Shown here: positions 55,431 through 64,000 of the stretch, piece by piece
Numbering within the stretch: position 1 is the stretch's first letter
Layout of the letters: every line of letters starts with the position of its first letter
Source: Erythrobacter sp.
Lineage (GTDB): Bacteria > Pseudomonadota > Alphaproteobacteria > Sphingomonadales > Sphingomonadaceae
DNA length: 64,000 nt
Reading direction: 5' to 3'
Assembly: GCA_025698865.1 (NCBI GenBank)
Contig: JAILWQ010000006.1
Coordinates: 1 to 64,000, forward strand
The notes under the pieces: generated by a model
Database searches by the model: none
What the model was told of the DNA's origin: nothing
Seen by the model: only the letters and a program-made list of their open reading frames with translations
Translations under genes and position numbers: made by a program

Positions 55431-57182
55431 TCAGGCTTTCGTCGAATCGAGGTCCGCCGCCTCGGAAGCGGGCTTCGCTTCGATCGGCAGGTGGTTGTGA
55501 TAGTCGTGATGCTCCTCGATCACCGGAAGCGTCTCGAACTGGTGGTACGGCGGCGGGCTGGTCAGCGTCCACTCGAGCGTCGTCGCGCCCTCGCCCCAGT
55601 AGTTCGGCGCCGCCCGCTTGCCCGCCACGAAGGCGTAGATCAGGTTGGCGAAGAAGATCAGCATGCTCGCCGCCATGATCTCGTAGCCGATCGAGCTGAT
55701 GTGGTTCCAGTACTCGAAGGCCGGCGTGTAGTCGGGATAGCGGCGCGGCATCCCCTGCAACCCGAGGAAGTGCTGCGGGAAGAAGATCACGTTCACACCG
55801 ATGAAGAAGCCCCAGAAGTGCAGGTGCGCGAGCAGTTCGGAGTGCATCCGGCCGCTCATCTTCGGGAACCAGTAGTAGAAGCCGGCGAAGAGCGAGAACA
55901 CCGCGCCCATGGACAGCACGTAATGGAAGTGCGCGACCACGAAGTAGGTGTCGTGGACCACGTCGTCGATGCCGCCATTGGCGAGGTAGACGCCGGTCAC
56001 GCCGCCCACGGTGAAGAGGAAGATGAAGCCCAGCGCCCAGACCATGGGCGACTTGAACTCGATCGATCCGCCCCACATCGTGGCGATCCAGCTGAAGATC
56101 TTAACGCCGGTCGGCACCGCGATGATCATGGTCGCGGCGGTGAAGTACATCTTCGTGTTCACGTCGAGGCCGACCGTGTACATGTGGTGCGCCCACACGA
56201 CGAAGCCGACGACGCCGATCGCAACCATGGCGTAGGCCATGCCGAGATAGCCGAACACGGGCTTGCGGCTGAAGGTCGCGACGATCTGGCTGATCATGCC
56301 GAAGCCCGGCAGGATCATGATATAGACCTCGGGGTGACCGAAAAACCAGAACAGGTGCTGGTAGAGGATCGGATCGCCACCGCCGGCGGGATCGAAGAAG
56401 GTCGTCCCGAAATTGCGGTCGGTGATCAGCATGGTGATTGCCGCGGCGAGAACCGGGAGCGCGAGCAGCAACAGGAAGGCGGTGACCAGCACCGACCACA
56501 CGAACAGCGGCATCTTGTGCAGCGTCATGCCCGGAGCGCGCATGTTGAAGATGGTGGTGATGAAATTGGTCGCGCCGAGGATCGAGCCCGCGCCCGCGAG
56601 GTGGAGCGAGAAGATCGCGAAATCGACCGCCGGACCCTGGCTGCCAGTGGTCGACAGCGGGGCGTAGACCGTCCAGCCGGTGCCCGCGCCCGGACCCGTG
56701 CCGCCGGGCACGAAGAGCGAGAACATCAGGCTGAAAAAGCCCGCCACGGTCAGCCAGAACGACACGTTGTTCATGCGCGGGAAGGCCATGTCCGGCGCGC
56801 CGATCATCAGCGGCACGAACCAGTTGCCGAAACCGCCGATCATGGCCGGCATGACCATGAAGAAGACCATGATCAGGCCGTGCGCGGTTATGAACACGTT
56901 CCACATGTGGAGCGAGGTGTCGAAATCATTGGTCCCGCCCATGAGCTGTGCCCACCAGCCGAGATACTGGATGCCCGGCTCGGCCAACTCCATCCGCATG
57001 ATGCCCGAGATCGCGCCACCGACGATGCCGGCGATGATCGCGAAGATCAGGTAGAGCGTGCCGATGTCCTTGTGGTTGGTGGACATGAACCACCGCGCGA
57101 AGAAACCGGGCTTGTGATCGGCATGATGGTCATGCGCGTGCCCGTCGTCATGGGCCTGGAAGGTATCGGCGGTGGTGGCCAT
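55431..57182 (-). CDS. ctaD: Cytochrome c oxidase subunit I (aa3 type)
   Basis: The 583-residue subunit has 12 transmembrane helices. Haem a His is in [14 protein letters not shown]; the D-channel is marked by [12 protein letters not shown]; the CuB His-Tyr pair and proton-gating Glu are in [12 protein letters not shown]; CuB His-His is in [10 protein letters not shown]; haem a3 and a ligands are in [12 protein letters not shown]. The HPEVY motif puts it in the A family. It reduces oxygen and pumps protons. Confidence 0.97.
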   Translation of the reverse strand: MATTADTFQAHDDGHAHDHHADHKPGFFARWFMSTNHKDIGTLYLIFAIIAGIVGGAISGIMRMELAEPGIQYLGWWAQLMGGTNDFDTSLHMWNVFITAHGLIMVFFMVMPAMIGGFGNWFVPLMIGAPDMAFPRMNNVSFWLTVAGFFSLMFSLFVPGGTGPGAGTGWTVYAPLSTTGSQGPAVDFAIFSLHLAGAGSILGATNFITTIFNMRAPGMTLHKMPLFVWSVLVTAFLLLLALPVLAAAITMLITDRNFGTTFFDPAGGGDPILYQHLFWFFGHPEVYIMILPGFGMISQIVATFSRKPVFGYLGMAYAMVAIGVVGFVVWAHHMYTVGLDVNTKMYFTAATMIIAVPTGVKIFSWIATMWGGSIEFKSPMVWALGFIFLFTVGGVTGVYLANGGIDDVVHDTYFVVAHFHYVLSMGAVFSLFAGFYYWFPKMSGRMHSELLAHLHFWGFFIGVNVIFFPQHFLGLQGMPRRYPDYTPAFEYWNHISSIGYEIMAASMLIFFANLIYAFVAGKRAAPNYWGEGATTLEWTLTSPPPYHQFETLPVIEEHHDYHNHLPIEAKPASEAADLDSTKA

Positions 57183-57213
57183 GGTCTTTTTCCTGGGACT
57201 CTAAATCGTCAAA

Positions 57214-58317
57214 TCAAACGGTCGGCGCGGTGTCTTCGGTCGGCGGCGCTCCGGCGCCCGGCGCGCCCGGTTGGGCGCTCTCGGGCTCCTGGAGCGGAGC
57301 GGCCGCGGGTTCGTCGGCAGCTTCTTCGTCGCCGAAGGTGCCGCCCTGTGCACGAACCCATGCGCGCCACTGCTCCATCGGCAGCGCCTCGATCGCGATC
57401 GGCATGAAGCCATGACGCGCGCCGCACAGTTCGGAACACTGACCATAATAGACGCCGGGCTCGTCGATCTGGAGAAGCCGCTCGTTCAAACGGCCGGGTA
57501 CGGCGTCGATCTTGAACCACAGGCTGGGCACGGCGAAGGAATGGATCACGTCCGCACCGGTGGTCTGCAGGCGGATCGGAACACCGACCGGCAGCACCAG
57601 ACGATTGTCGACCGCGAGCTGCGGCGGCTCGCCATTGGCCAGCGCCTCGCTCTCGTCCATCATGTTCGAGATGATCTCGAACCCACCATTGTCGGGATAG
57701 GTGTAGCCCCAGTACCACTGGTAACCGGTCGCCTTGACCGTGATCGCATCGGCCGGCGGCGTTTCGTACTGGCGCGCGAGCAGCGTGATCGAGGGAATCG
57801 CGATCACGGCGAGAATGAGCGCCGGAACGAGCATCCAGACGACTTCGAGCAGCGTGTTGTGCGTGGTCTTGGACGGGCTCGGATTGGCACGCCGGTTGAA
57901 CTTCAGAACGACCCAGACGAGCAAAGCGAGGACGAAGGCGCTGATCGCGGCCATCACCCAGACGAGGCCGATATGGAAGCCATGGGCGAAGCGGCCGTCT
58001 TCCGAATACTGGTCCTGAACGTCGATCGCGCCTTCGATCGGCATGCCCTTACCCGCGGTGGGGGCCATCGGCGTGTAGGCGTCGGCACCCTCGGCCACGG
58101 CGTCGGGATCGGCGACGTCCGCCGCTTCATCAGCCGGCACGTTCTCGAGCGCGGCCGGCGGAGTGACCGCGGGGACCGGCGCGTTCAGATCGGACGGTTG
58201 CAGCGGCTCCTGCGCGTTCGCCGCCTGCCAGCCGAAGACCAGCAGGATGGCCAGGATCAGCCCGGCGATCGCCTTGACGCCGTTGCTGTTGAGTATCGAA
58301 GTCTTGCTTGTCGACAT
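57214..58317 (-). CDS. coxB: Cytochrome c oxidase subunit II
   Basis: The 367-residue subunit starts with a signal-like helix, then an acidic Pro/Ala region, two transmembrane helices (about 118-142 and 160-185) and a cupredoxin domain. CuA ligands are in DVIHSFAVPSLW and CSELCGARHGFMPI. Near GYQWYWGYTY lies the electron-entry Trp. Both ends carry low-complexity Pro/Ala/Glu extensions (about residues 40-85 and 335-367). First gene of the cox operon, with its own upstream promoter region. Confidence 0.96.
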   Translation of the reverse strand: MSTSKTSILNSNGVKAIAGLILAILLVFGWQAANAQEPLQPSDLNAPVPAVTPPAALENVPADEAADVADPDAVAEGADAYTPMAPTAGKGMPIEGAIDVQDQYSEDGRFAHGFHIGLVWVMAAISAFVLALLVWVVLKFNRRANPSPSKTTHNTLLEVVWMLVPALILAVIAIPSITLLARQYETPPADAITVKATGYQWYWGYTYPDNGGFEIISNMMDESEALANGEPPQLAVDNRLVLPVGVPIRLQTTGADVIHSFAVPSLWFKIDAVPGRLNERLLQIDEPGVYYGQCSELCGARHGFMPIAIEALPMEQWRAWVRAQGGTFGDEEAADEPAAAPLQEPESAQPGAPGAGAPPTEDTAPTV

Positions 58318-58433
58318 GCTGTTCCGCTTCGCTGTCTCGTTGACAGAATGACCCGGCGGACTGGCCGCCCCCTAGTATCCGCCGGACACCGCGCAGGGGC
58401 TGAAACGCCGCGACACGGGCCGGTTTGGGCTGC

Positions 58434-58462
58434 CCTATAAGCAGGACTCGCCAAAGCCTCAA
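58434..58462 (-). promoter_or_regulatory. Candidate promoter of the cox operon
   Basis: On the minus strand TTGAGG (plus 58457-58462) and TATAGG (plus 58434-58439) are separated by exactly 17 bp, a good sigma-70-type match. It lies about 115 bp before coxB, in the 222-bp gap shared with the divergent pyrE. Confidence 0.5.
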
Positions 58463-58539
58463 GCGCGGGGGTGACAAATTTTCGTACACGCGTTTGCCCC
58501 TTGCACAATCGCCACGGACGCGCTTTGACCCCGCTCCGT

Positions 58540-59121
58540 ATGACCGACCAAGACATTCTCGCGGAATTCCGGGCGAGCGAAGCCTTGCTGGAGGGGCATT
58601 TCAAGCTCTCCTCCGGCCGCCATTCGGCCTATTACCTGCAATGTGCGCGGGTGCTGATGAACCCTGAGCGGGCGGGCAATCTCGCTCGCGCCACCGTGCA
58701 GAAGATTCCGCGCGACATTCGCGCCGCGGTCGATCTGGTGGTGAGCCCGGCGATGGGGGGCCTCATCATCGGGCACGAGGTCGGCCGCGCGATGGAGAAG
58801 GATGCGATCTTCCTCGAACGGCCCGAAGGCACGTTCCACCTGCGCCGCGGCTTCCGCATCGAACCGGGCCAAAAGGTGCTGATGGTGGAGGACGTGGTCA
58901 CCACCGGCCTTTCCAGCCGCGAGGCGATCGCGGCCGTGGCGCGCGAGGGCGGCGAGGTGATCGCCGAATGCGCGCTCGTCGATCGCAGCAACGGGTCCGC
59001 CGATCTCGGCGTGCCATTCTTCCCGCTGCTGGGACTGTCCTTTCCCAGCTATGCGGAGGACGAGGTGCCCGAGGAACTGGCCGCCATTCCCGTGACCAAG
59101 CCGGGGAGTCGCAAGGATTAA
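58540..59121 (+). CDS. pyrE: Orotate phosphoribosyltransferase
   Basis: The 193-residue enzyme has FKLSSGRHSAYYLQCARVL at the start and the PRPP-binding motif VLMVEDVVTTGLSS (about 112-125). It joins orotate to PRPP in pyrimidine synthesis. The ATG at 58540 (MTDQDILAEF) is chosen. It leads the plus-strand run pyrE-pdxJ-acpS-lepB, with pdxJ starting 37 bp after its stop. Confidence 0.94.
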   Translation: MTDQDILAEFRASEALLEGHFKLSSGRHSAYYLQCARVLMNPERAGNLARATVQKIPRDIRAAVDLVVSPAMGGLIIGHEVGRAMEKDAIFLERPEGTFHLRRGFRIEPGQKVLMVEDVVTTGLSSREAIAAVAREGGEVIAECALVDRSNGSADLGVPFFPLLGLSFPSYAEDEVPEELAAIPVTKPGSRKD

Positions 59122-59158
59122 CGCGCCCCGGCCCCAGGAACGCCCTCTCAGGCTCGGC

Positions 59159-59878
59159 GTGAACATCGATCACGTCGCGACCATCCGCAATGCGCGCGGC
59201 GGCGACCATCCCGACCCGGTGCGGGCGGCCGAGATCGTCGCCAGCGTGGGCGGCGACGGGATCACCGCTCACCTGCGCGAGGATCGCCGCCATATCCGCG
59301 ACGCCGACCTGAGGCGCATACAGGAAGCGACCGACCTGCCGCTCAATCTCGAGATGGCGGCGACCGACGAGATGCTGGCGATCGCGCTGGCCCACCGGCC
59401 CCACGCCGCCTGCATCGTTCCGGAAAAACGCGAGGAGCGCACGACCGAAGGCGGGCTCGACGCAGCCGGCCTGCACAACCAGCTCGCGCCCATCGTCGCC
59501 CGCCTGTCGGACGAGGGTATCCGGGTCAGCCTGTTCATCGAGGCTGAGGAGCGTCAGCTCGATGCCGCGCTCCGGCTGAAAGTGCCGGTCGTGGAATTCC
59601 ACACGGGCGAATATGCCCACGCCTATCTCGACGGCGATGGCGAGCGCATCGAGCGCGAACTGCGCCGCGTGGCGGACATGTCGGCGCTGGCGGCGAAGAA
59701 CGGGATCGAACCCCATGCGGGCCACGGCCTGACCTACGAGAACGTTCAGCCGATCGCCGCCATCCCGCAGCTGGCCGAACTCAATATCGGCCACTACCTC
59801 GTCGGCGAGGCGGTGTTCGTCGGGCTCGAGGCAGCGGTGCGGCGAATGCGCGAGCTGATGGACGAGGCGCGCGGCTGA
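59159..59878 (+). CDS. pdxJ: Pyridoxine 5'-phosphate synthase
   Basis: The 239-residue enzyme has [13 protein letters not shown] at the start, REDRRHI, the catalytic Glu in [25 protein letters not shown] and GHGLTYENV. It closes the pyridoxine ring in vitamin B6 synthesis. The only normal start codon is GTG at 59159; the usual LRLG residues before VNIDH are encoded just upstream (PLRLG) but reached only from a non-standard codon such as ATT at 59117. The N-terminus is therefore uncertain by a few residues. Confidence 0.92.
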   Translation: MNIDHVATIRNARGGDHPDPVRAAEIVASVGGDGITAHLREDRRHIRDADLRRIQEATDLPLNLEMAATDEMLAIALAHRPHAACIVPEKREERTTEGGLDAAGLHNQLAPIVARLSDEGIRVSLFIEAEERQLDAALRLKVPVVEFHTGEYAHAYLDGDGERIERELRRVADMSALAAKNGIEPHAGHGLTYENVQPIAAIPQLAELNIGHYLVGEAVFVGLEAAVRRMRELMDEARG

Positions 59879-60147
59879 TGGCCCGCTCGCTGACCGGCCG
59901 GCAGGGCACATGGGCGCTGGCCGGCGCGGTGCCCTTCCTCGCCAGCATCGCCTTTCTCGGCATCGCCTTCGGCACCGGCGCGCTGATCGCATTCGCCGTC
60001 GCCTGGCCGCTGTTCCAGGTCTTCGGCTATGCCGGATCGCTAAGGCTGGCCAGGGGCGAGATCGACCACCCCCTGGTCAAGACGCAGGTGGTGCTGCACT
60101 GGATGATGCTGGTGCTCCTCATCGCTATCACGGGACGCGCGTTGTGA
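59878..60147 (+). CDS. Small membrane protein coupled to pdxJ and acpS
   Basis: The 89-residue protein has three hydrophobic segments (about 12-28, 30-50 and 67-87) with a short charged loop [11 protein letters not shown]. Its ATG overlaps the pdxJ stop (TGATG) and its TGA overlaps the acpS GTG (GTGA), so it is locked into the operon. Function unknown. The family is not recognised. Confidence 0.75.
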   Translation: MARSLTGRQGTWALAGAVPFLASIAFLGIAFGTGALIAFAVAWPLFQVFGYAGSLRLARGEIDHPLVKTQVVLHWMMLVLLIAITGRAL

Positions 60148-60545
60148 TTATCGGCACCGGCTCCGATCTCTGCAATATCGAGCGGATACAGGCCTCTCTC
60201 GACCGTTTCGGCGAGCGTTTCGAGAACCGCGTCTTCACCGAACTGGAGCAGGCCAAGGCCCGCCGCCGGCCCTTCACCATCGCCGGCACCTACGCCAAGC
60301 GTTTCGCGGCCAAGGAAGCCTTCTCCAAGGCCGTGGGCACAGGCTTCCGGCGCGGGGTGTTCATGAGGGATATCGGCGTGGTCAACGCCCCCTCGGGCGC
60401 GCCCACGCTGGCGCTCACCGGCGGCGCGGCGGAAAGGCTTGCCGAAATGGTGCCGCAGGGCCATGAGGCGCGCATTCACCTCACCCTCACCGACGATCAT
60501 CCATGGGCCCAGGCCTTCGTGATCATCGAGGCCGTTCCCCAATGA
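60144..60545 (+). CDS. acpS: Holo-[acyl-carrier-protein] synthase
   Basis: The 133-residue phosphopantetheinyl transferase starts [15 protein letters not shown] with the Mg-binding Asp near 8. It contains [16 protein letters not shown] (Glu near 58), the second metal ligand region, and a closing [16 protein letters not shown]. It activates ACP for fatty acid synthesis. Start is GTG at 60144. Its stop overlaps the lepB ATG (ATGA). Confidence 0.93.
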   Translation: MIIGTGSDLCNIERIQASLDRFGERFENRVFTELEQAKARRRPFTIAGTYAKRFAAKEAFSKAVGTGFRRGVFMRDIGVVNAPSGAPTLALTGGAAERLAEMVPQGHEARIHLTLTDDHPWAQAFVIIEAVPQ

Positions 60546-61417
60546 GTTCCGACAGCGCCACAGTGACGAAATCCTCCAAGAAGAAGCGCAGCGACGACAA
60601 GGTCAACTGGTTCGCGGAGATCCGCGGCCTGCTGCTGATGCTGCTCGCCGTCTTCGCCTTCCACAGCTTCGTCGCCAAGCCGTTCTACATCCCGTCCGAA
60701 TCGATGATGCCGAATCTCCTAAAGGGCGACCGGCTGGTGGTGAGCAAGTATCCCTATGGCTGGAACTGGTCCTCGATCAGCTTCCACCTCGCGCCGCGCG
60801 GCGACTGGCGGATCTTCGGCTCGACGCCGGAATATGGTGACATCGTCATTCCCGTGCACCCGGAACGCAGCGAGGACTACATCAAGCGCGTCGTCGCCCT
60901 TCCCGGTGACCGGATCGCGGTGCGCGGCGGGCAGATCATCCTCAACGGCGAGCCGGTGCCGCAGGAGGTCGAGCCGGCGATCCGCATCCCCGTCGATCTC
61001 AATTCGCCGTGCAGCGAATACGATTACCCCGGAATGCGCACCCGCACTGCCGATGGCGAGATGGTCTGCGAGATGCCGGTCTTCCGCGAGACGCTGCCCA
61101 ACGGCGCGACCTATCTGGTGATCGACCACACCGACCAGATGCTCGACGATTTCGACGAGATGACGGTGCCGGCCGACCACGTCTTCGTGATGGGCGACAA
61201 CCGTGACCATTCGGCGGACAGCCGCGCCAGCGTGGCCGCGCAGGGCCTCGGCGGGCCGGTTCCGCTGGAGAATATCGGCGGCCGGGCCGAATTCATCACG
61301 TTCAGCCTCGACGGTTCGACCAACTGGAACCCGATCAGCTGGTTCACCTCGCTCCGCCCCGATCGCGCATGGACCACGCTGCGCCCCGCGATCTCCGAAC
61401 AGCGCGCGGCGGAGTAA
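60542..61417 (+). CDS. lepB: Signal peptidase I
   Basis: The 291-residue protein has an N-terminal Lys-rich tail, one transmembrane helix (about 29-46) and the catalytic Ser in [13 protein letters not shown] (about 54). The general-base Lys is in [12 protein letters not shown] (about 119), and box E is [11 protein letters not shown]. It cleaves signal peptides on the outer side of the inner membrane. The acpS-lepB order is common in sphingomonads; rnc, often next, is not here. Confidence 0.95.
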   Translation: MSSDSATVTKSSKKKRSDDKVNWFAEIRGLLLMLLAVFAFHSFVAKPFYIPSESMMPNLLKGDRLVVSKYPYGWNWSSISFHLAPRGDWRIFGSTPEYGDIVIPVHPERSEDYIKRVVALPGDRIAVRGGQIILNGEPVPQEVEPAIRIPVDLNSPCSEYDYPGMRTRTADGEMVCEMPVFRETLPNGATYLVIDHTDQMLDDFDEMTVPADHVFVMGDNRDHSADSRASVAAQGLGGPVPLENIGGRAEFITFSLDGSTNWNPISWFTSLRPDRAWTTLRPAISEQRAAE

Positions 61418-61431
61418 AGGACGGCCAGCCA

Positions 61432-62628
61432 GTGACGGACGCGCAGGACACCGGGCGGGAACACACCGGCGAACAGGACGAAAGCAAGGGCGAAAGCGCG
61501 GATCACCGCTTCAGCCCGACGCGCATCGCCGATCCGCGCCTGCGCTTCGAGTTCGAACGTGCGGTGATCTGGTCGCTGGTGGTCGGCGGCATAATCCTCG
61601 CCGTCTACATCGCCAAGCCCTTGCTGGTGGTCTTCGGCGCGATGGTCTTCGCGGCGATGATCGACGGCGGGGCGCGCCTGCTCGGCCGCGTTCTGCCCAT
61701 CGGACGGACATGGCGAGTCGCCATCGTGATCGTGCTCGCAACGCTGTTCTTCATCTGGCTCGGCTATTTCGCGGGCACCACCGTTTCGGACGAAGCGGCG
61801 CAATTCCCCGCCATCATCGAGCGGCAGGTCAACGAGCTGATCGGCTGGGCACGTTCGCAGGGACTCGATATCAGCCAGGAGCAGCTGCAGAGCCATATCG
61901 GCAGCGTCACCAGCGGGATCGGCACGGTCACCCGCGCTCTCGGCGGCCTGTTCGGCGGATTTACCACCGTCGTGCTGATCCTGATCATCGGGATCTACGT
62001 CGCTCTGGAGCCGAAGCTCTATCAGCGCGGCCTTGCATGGATGCTGCCGCGCGGTCAGCGCTCGCGCTTTGCCGAAACGCTCGACCGGATGGCCTTCACG
62101 CTCCGGCGCCTGATGGCCGGGCGGCTGCTCGGCATGGTGGTCGAGGGCGCCTTTACCTATCTGATGCTCGCCTATTTCAGCCGGCTGGTCGGGGTCGGCG
62201 AGGTGCCGATGGCGGCTCTTCTCGCGATCCTCACCGGCCTGCTTGCCTTCATCCCCAATCTCGGGGCGATCGTTTCCGGCATCCTGATGGCACTCGTCGG
62301 GTTCTCGGGCGGGGTCGACATGGGGATCTACACGATCGTCGTCTATCTCTTCGTCCAGAACTTCGACGGCTACGTCATCATTCCCATGATCGCGAAGAAG
62401 ACAGTCGATCTCGCACCGGCGCTGGTGCTCGCCGCGCAGCTGGTGATGGGCATTCTTTTCGGCATACTCGGCATCTTTCTCGCCGATCCGCTGCTGGCGA
62501 TGCTAAAAGTGGCGCTCGAGCGCCGGGCCGAGCAGAATCGTGACGAGGAGCACGCCCGCGCAGCGGCGACGGTCGTTCCTCCGAGCGGCGGATCACCTCT
62601 TCGGGACAGTCACCCCAATGGCGCGTAA
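61432..62628 (+). CDS. AI-2E family transporter (PerM-like)
   Basis: The 398-residue protein has about eight transmembrane helices, an extended loop around IIERQVNELIGWARSQG and the family block AFIPNLGAIVSGILMALVGF followed by NFDGYVIIPMIAKKTVDLAPALVL. Despite the family name, members move varied solutes or ions (some are Na+/H+ antiporters). The role here is unknown. The start is GTG at 61432 after AAAGGA. Its end overlaps the next gene by 11 bp. Confidence 0.85.
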   Translation: MTDAQDTGREHTGEQDESKGESADHRFSPTRIADPRLRFEFERAVIWSLVVGGIILAVYIAKPLLVVFGAMVFAAMIDGGARLLGRVLPIGRTWRVAIVIVLATLFFIWLGYFAGTTVSDEAAQFPAIIERQVNELIGWARSQGLDISQEQLQSHIGSVTSGIGTVTRALGGLFGGFTTVVLILIIGIYVALEPKLYQRGLAWMLPRGQRSRFAETLDRMAFTLRRLMAGRLLGMVVEGAFTYLMLAYFSRLVGVGEVPMAALLAILTGLLAFIPNLGAIVSGILMALVGFSGGVDMGIYTIVVYLFVQNFDGYVIIPMIAKKTVDLAPALVLAAQLVMGILFGILGIFLADPLLAMLKVALERRAEQNRDEEHARAAATVVPPSGGSPLRDSHPNGA

Positions 62629-63856
62629 GTTCCTGTATTTCGTCGCGGTCATCATCGTTCTCGTCATCCTCGGCGCGATCGCACTGTCGATCTGGTCGCG
62701 CGAGGCGACCGAGATCGTGTTCGTCCCGCGCGGCGAATTCGTCGAGCAGGAACCTCTGGCCGAAAACGCCTATCAGGACCCGGCCATGTGGTATTCGCGG
62801 CCCGGCATCGGGCGCGAGGACCCGGCGCGCTACCAGCCCGCGATCGCGCAGGCGCCGGAGGACCCGGCTACCCGCACGCCCTCCCCCGATGCGCCCGCCG
62901 CGGAACAGAGCCTGACCGGCCCCGACCAGTCGCTCGAACCCGAGACGTCCCGCCCCGCCGAACCCGCCAATGCCGGCGAGACGCCCCCATTCGCCGTCTT
63001 CTTCGTCCCCCCGACCAGCTATATCCAGGCGGGCGGCGACTGGAACGCCAGCCTCGACGACAGGGAGACGGACGCGCGCGCCCGCACCTTCCTGCGCGGC
63101 CTCGCCAGCCCCTTCAACCGCGCCGACGAGATCTGGGCGCCGCGCTACCGCCAGGCGGCGGTCGGCGCGTTCCTGACCGACAGGCCGGCCGCGCAGATGG
63201 CGATCGACGCCGCCTATGCCGACATACGCGAGGCCTTCCGCTATTTCGTCGACAGCATCGAACCGGACAAGCCGATCGTGCTGGCGGGCCACAGCCAAGG
63301 CGCGCTTCATGTGCTGCGCCTGCTGATGGACGAGGTGGAGGGAAGTCCGCTCAAAGACCGTATCGCCGCGGTCTACGCCCCGGGCTGGCCGATCTCGATG
63401 GAGCACGACCTTCCCGAACTGCCCCTGCCCGCCTGCGGCGCGGCGAGCCAGCCGGGTTGCATCCAGTCCTGGTCCTCCTTTGCCGACGACGGCGATCCCG
63501 ATTTCCTGATGCGCCGCTATTCGACGACGCCGGGCTTCGATGGCGAGCCGCGCGGCGACGGACCGATCCTGTGCACCAACCCGCTCACCGGCGCTGTCGG
63601 CGGATCGGCACCGGCCTCCGACAATCTCGGCACGCTGGTGCCCGACGAGGGGCTGACGCGCGGCGATCTGGTGCCCGGAGCCGTCCCGGCGCGGTGCGAC
63701 GCGCGCGGCCTCCTGCTGATCGGTGACCCGCCCGAACTGGGCGAAGGCGTGCTGCCGGGCAGCAATTACCACGTCTACGATCTGCCGCTGTTCTGGGCCA
63801 ATGTTCAAGCCGATGTCGTGGAGCGTGTGCGGGCATGGCTGAACGCGCGCTCGTAA
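62618..63856 (+). CDS. DUF3089 alpha/beta-hydrolase-fold protein
   Basis: The 412-residue protein has an N-terminal membrane anchor (FLYFVAVIIVLVILGAIALSI, about 4-24). A Pro/Glu/Ala-rich linker follows (about 80-120), then a DUF3089 domain with nucleophile elbow LAGHSQGALH (Ser near 225) and AVYAPGWPIS. A secreted or periplasm-facing lipase/esterase-type enzyme is plausible, unproven. It overlaps the AI-2E gene start-side and ruvX end-side, showing tight coupling. Confidence 0.82.
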   Translation: MARKFLYFVAVIIVLVILGAIALSIWSREATEIVFVPRGEFVEQEPLAENAYQDPAMWYSRPGIGREDPARYQPAIAQAPEDPATRTPSPDAPAAEQSLTGPDQSLEPETSRPAEPANAGETPPFAVFFVPPTSYIQAGGDWNASLDDRETDARARTFLRGLASPFNRADEIWAPRYRQAAVGAFLTDRPAAQMAIDAAYADIREAFRYFVDSIEPDKPIVLAGHSQGALHVLRLLMDEVEGSPLKDRIAAVYAPGWPISMEHDLPELPLPACGAASQPGCIQSWSSFADDGDPDFLMRRYSTTPGFDGEPRGDGPILCTNPLTGAVGGSAPASDNLGTLVPDEGLTRGDLVPGAVPARCDARGLLLIGDPPELGEGVLPGSNYHVYDLPLFWANVQADVVERVRAWLNARS

Positions 63857-64000
63857 CCGACAGCGCGGGCGAGTTCGACGACGCTCTCGCCGATGGCGGC
63901 GTTCTGCTCGCGCTCGACCTCGGCACCCGCACGATCGGTATCGCGACCTGCGATGCCGGCTGGCGCTTCGCGACGGCGGGCAAGACCATCGCGCGGGGAA
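63835..64000 (+). CDS. ruvX: Putative pre-16S rRNA nuclease RuvX/YqgF, 5' part
   Basis: The visible 55 codons include VLLALDLGTRTIGIAT, the RNase H-like first strand with the catalytic Asp of the YqgF family, followed by ATAGKTIARG. YqgF trims the 5' end of 16S rRNA. The ATG at 63835 lies inside the end of the preceding gene (22-bp overlap). The N-terminal 25 residues before the fold are an extension. The rest is cut by the window edge. Confidence 0.85.
   Translation, partial: MAERALVTDSAGEFDDALADGGVLLALDLGTRTIGIATCDAGWRFATAGKTIARG

Noticed and set aside
53451-57407. Plus-strand open frame of about 1300 codons across the cox cluster
   Set aside because: It is antisense to ctaB, the hydrolase, ctaD and coxB, all of which have clear motifs. 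The frame is rich in Arg, His, Asp and Glu.

Overview
The window is GC-rich alphaproteobacterial chromosome. Class I lysyl-tRNA synthetase, an aa3-type cox cluster ordered coxB-ctaD-ctaB-ctaG-coxC-DUF983-SURF1, an MoaA/D/E set, alphaproteobacterial-type GshA and many short overlapping ATGA/GTGA/TGATG gene junctions all point to Sphingomonadales, most likely Erythrobacteraceae or a close relative. The family assignment is inference; no rRNA or complete tRNA lies in the window.

Positions 1-5335 are accessory DNA, visibly more AT-rich and decayed. This stretch holds the end of an IS3-family element that has cut off a double-PAS histidine kinase, a Rep-like HUH endonuclease gene followed by strong hairpins, a frameshifted gene for a membrane-anchored protein, and a lipoprotein gene broken by a 9-G tract and an in-frame stop. 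It ends exactly at a 25-nt copy of the 3' end of a tRNA (probably tRNA-Pro) with no tRNA body. I read this as the distal attachment site of a genomic island whose intact tRNA and integrase would lie to the left of the window.

From 5375 to about 31.5 kb the content is mostly housekeeping: a MATE transporter, a membrane GGDEF cyclase, an M28 peptidase, EttA, VanZ-like, FKBP and acylphosphatase proteins, an RcnB-like repeat protein, SixA, a DinG/XPD-type helicase, an SLC13 permease, LysK, a prolyl-4-hydroxylase-like enzyme, UbiA, RsmE, GshA, an isoprenylcysteine-methyltransferase-like protein, a YfgM-BamB pair (outer-membrane biogenesis), a GT4 glycosyltransferase with a coupled hydrolase, and SelO.

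Positions 31.5-35.0 kb hold a small secreted protein gene and a trimeric autotransporter adhesin (YadA class) of about 1000 residues. The adhesin is disrupted twice: by a 17-bp tandem duplication over its start codon and by an extra G in a G tract. A strong intrinsic terminator after the adhesin lies inside the signal-peptide codons of the next gene.

Positions 35.3-46.1 kb carry AstD, two secreted or lipid-anchored proteins, RarD, PyrC, YgfZ, a TetR regulator divergent from a pair of PF10118-type proteins (one behind a perfect 26-bp palindromic operator), a GNAT acetyltransferase, ribosomal proteins L27/L21 and a lipoprotein. Positions 46.1-58.3 kb on the minus strand form a long array: the cox operon with its haem and copper assembly factors, then thrC, a methyltransferase, folB, a small conserved ORF and moaA-moaD-moaE. 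Positions 58.5-64.0 kb on the plus strand form the compact run pyrE-pdxJ-(small membrane protein)-acpS-lepB-AI-2E permease-DUF3089-ruvX, with ruvX cut by the window edge.
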